A DNA stretch of 14,668 nucleotides from Pseudomonadales bacterium (GTDB lineage Bacteria; Pseudomonadota; Gammaproteobacteria; Pseudomonadales; DT-91): assembly GCA_013215025.1 (NCBI GenBank), contig JABSRR010000002.1:1-14668 (forward strand), given 5' to 3'. The position numbers and the translations under genes are program-made. Below the pieces are notes generated by a model. The model did no database searches. It worked only from the letters and a program-made list of their open reading frames with translations, and was not told the origin of the DNA. Each line of letters starts with the position of its first letter. Within the stretch, counting starts at the first letter, position 1. Below, piece by piece: positions 13,541 to 14,668 of the stretch.

Positions 13541-14344
13541 CTACGATTGATAAAGCTTGCGTGTGGTGCTGCTGATAAAGCTGACGGCTTTTTTACGCGT
13601 TAGCACACGGCCAAATAAAAAACATACCAGCTTATTCATCCAGCCCATGGTTTGATTCGGCCCCTTGCCTTTTTCCAAAGCCATTAAGGCTTCAGTGACA
13701 ACGGCCTTAGGCTCCATAGGAAAAGCTTGCTTGGCCTTGTCGCTGGGCGTTTGCTGATTGAAATTCGGAGTTTTGGTGGCACCTGCGACACAGGCAATAA
13801 CGTCTACCCCAAAATGCCGCATCTCTTCCCACAGCCCCTCAGCCAGCACCGTATTATAGGCTTTGGTGGCGGCATATTGCGCGACCATCGCACTGCCTTG
13901 ATTACCTGACATTGAGCTCATTAGGATAACGCCGCCACGCTTACGCGCGACCATGGGTCTGAGCAGCGTGTCGACAAAGGTCATAGGGCTGCGGCAGTTA
14001 ACATCGAGACAAAGCTGTTTTGAGGCAAGGTCGTCAGCTAAAAATTCGCCAATATGCGAGTACACCGCATTGTGCACTAAAAGCCCAATTTCTTTACCCT
14101 CGGTAATGCTTAAAATTTGCTGTTTTAAATCCTCACTGGCTAAATCCAGCGAATGGGTTTCAACGCTCACCGGGTGCTTGGCGCGAATATCGTCGGCAAC
14201 TCGCTGTAAGTCGTCAAGGCCGCGCGCCAGCATAATAATATTCATACCCTTGGCGGCCAGCTGCCGGGAAAACTGTTCGCCAATACCTTGGCTAGCGCCG
14301 GCAATAATCGCCCAGGGGCCATAGCGGCTGTTAAAGTATTCCAT
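13541..14344 (-). CDS. Classical short-chain dehydrogenase/reductase
   Basis: 267-aa NAD(P)-dependent oxidoreductase. The cofactor motif is G16ASQG20IG22. R41 after strand 2 suggests NADPH preference. D67 is in SLDL, and the usual NAG motif reads N92-A-V. The catalytic residues are S144, Y157 and K161 (YAATK). The layout and C-terminal region (PNFNQQ, then a basic/hydrophobic tail with CFLFGRVLTRKKA) resemble the membrane-associated 17-beta-HSD-type SDRs that act on steroids or long-chain ketones. AGGAGC lies a few bases before the ATG at 14344. It is the middle gene of a minus-strand operon, 9 nt after the partial 3-beta-HSD-like gene and 11 nt before the EthD-like gene. Substrate unknown; a hydroxyl/keto conversion on a lipid or steroid is likely from context. 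Confidence 0.92.
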   Translation of the reverse strand: MEYFNSRYGPWAIIAGASQGIGEQFSRQLAAKGMNIIMLARGLDDLQRVADDIRAKHPVSVETHSLDLASEDLKQQILSITEGKEIGLLVHNAVYSHIGEFLADDLASKQLCLDVNCRSPMTFVDTLLRPMVARKRGGVILMSSMSGNQGSAMVAQYAATKAYNTVLAEGLWEEMRHFGVDVIACVAGATKTPNFNQQTPSDKAKQAFPMEPKAVVTEALMALEKGKGPNQTMGWMNKLVCFLFGRVLTRKKAVSFISSTTRKLYQS

Positions 14345-14353
14345 CGATAGCTC

Positions 14354-14668
14354 CTATTTAGCCTTTAGTTGATCATGCAGGGTTTGACAGTATGGCAGGC
14401 AGCGCTGCATGGCCTCACTAACACTCACCAGTGGCACATAGTCGAGATCTTGCTCTGGCTCGCGTGGGTCAGAAATATGGGTGGTGCATACCTTATCGAG
14501 CTCTTTCGGCGACATCAGCGGTGCCGGCGTGCCAAACTGAAAATGCAGCCACTGGCCTATTTTCATGATCGGCATTAACAGCCCCATTGGAATCCAGAGT
14601 TTAGGGAATTTATAACCGAGACCCTCGATTAGCGGGCGGAAAAATTCGAAATAGTTCTGAAATTCATT
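14354..14668 (-). CDS. 3-beta-HSD-like extended SDR, C-terminal part (5' end outside window)
   Basis: The minus-strand frame is open to the right edge, giving 104 residues (N-E-F-Q-N-Y-F-E-F-F at the cut), so the ATG at 14587 is internal and not the start. The visible part matches the C-terminus of 3-beta-hydroxysteroid dehydrogenase/NAD-epimerase-like proteins: the FFRPLIEGLGYKFPKLWIP segment, a hydrophobic stretch (MGLLMPIMKIGQWLHF), then PLMSPKELDKVCTTH and YVPLVSVSEAMQRCLPYC, equivalent to the usual DLGYxPxVSxxEG ending. The cofactor and Tyr/Lys motifs lie outside the window. It is the most upstream visible gene of the operon with the classical SDR and the EthD-like gene. A second, divergent member of the same family ends at 9245 on the other strand. 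Confidence 0.85.
   Translation of the reverse strand, partial: NEFQNYFEFFRPLIEGLGYKFPKLWIPMGLLMPIMKIGQWLHFQFGTPAPLMSPKELDKVCTTHISDPREPEQDLDYVPLVSVSEAMQRCLPYCQTLHDQLKAK

Noticed and set aside
13953..14324. Open frame of 123 aa on the plus strand opposite the SDR gene
   Set aside because: It lies wholly antisense to a clear SDR, has Ser/Arg-rich composition typical of a shadow frame, and no family resemblance.
14354..14587. A complete 77-aa gene starting at 14587
   Set aside because: The frame stays open to the edge of the window and the residues before the Met match the same SDR family, so this is the tail of a longer gene.

Overview
The window is a chromosomal segment of a Gram-negative bacterium, most likely a marine gammaproteobacterium of the Cellvibrionales/Spongiibacteraceae type. 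This is inferred from glyA and peroxiredoxin of proteobacterial type, a lipoprotein-anchored Pseudomonas-type lipase, TetR-controlled lipid-oxidation genes, and base composition near half GC. Both ends cut a gene. I see no tRNA, rRNA, CRISPR array, transposase or integrase. Gene density is high and no gene-free stretch exceeds about 260 bp.

Layout. (1) 1-2144, plus strand: the C-terminal half of a cytochrome P450, overlapping by 4 nt a 482-aa xylose-isomerase-like TIM-barrel protein whose C-terminal third looks like a second, metal-ligand-less copy of the same barrel. (2) 2256-2681: an orphan 141-aa protein. (3) 2804-3430 (minus) and 3659-4282 (plus): two divergent TetR-family repressors. The 228 bp between them carry a 22-bp palindrome near the minus gene. 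They also carry a promoter embedded in a 75-bp imperfect palindrome made of two 29-bp operators, upstream of the plus gene. (4) 3659-9245: a five-gene operon (TetR, GMC flavin alcohol dehydrogenase, aldehyde dehydrogenase, di-iron fatty acid hydroxylase/sterol desaturase, 3-beta-HSD-like SDR). (5) 9271-10410 minus: lipoprotein lipase. (6) 10668-11921: glyA with a 20-bp perfect palindrome in its leader, closed by a bidirectional terminator. (7) 12019-12684 minus: 1-Cys peroxiredoxin. (8) 12774 to the right edge, minus: EthD-like protein, classical SDR and the C-terminal part of another 3-beta-HSD-like SDR, as one operon.

How they fit together. Apart from glyA and the peroxiredoxin, most recognisable enzymes act on hydrophobic alcohols, aldehydes and ketones. 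The membrane hydroxylase can install a hydroxyl or double bond. The GMC enzyme and ALDH can take an alcohol through aldehyde to acid, and the SDR can oxidise or reduce a ring or secondary alcohol. The lipase can release acyl or ester substrates at the outer membrane. This suggests catabolism or remodelling of a sterol, terpenoid or long-chain lipid under TetR induction. The substrate is inference and cannot be read from the sequence.

The strongest non-genic signal is the symmetric double operator around the promoter at 3534-3562. The strongest protein-level oddity is the internal, decayed barrel duplication in the 696-2144 product.
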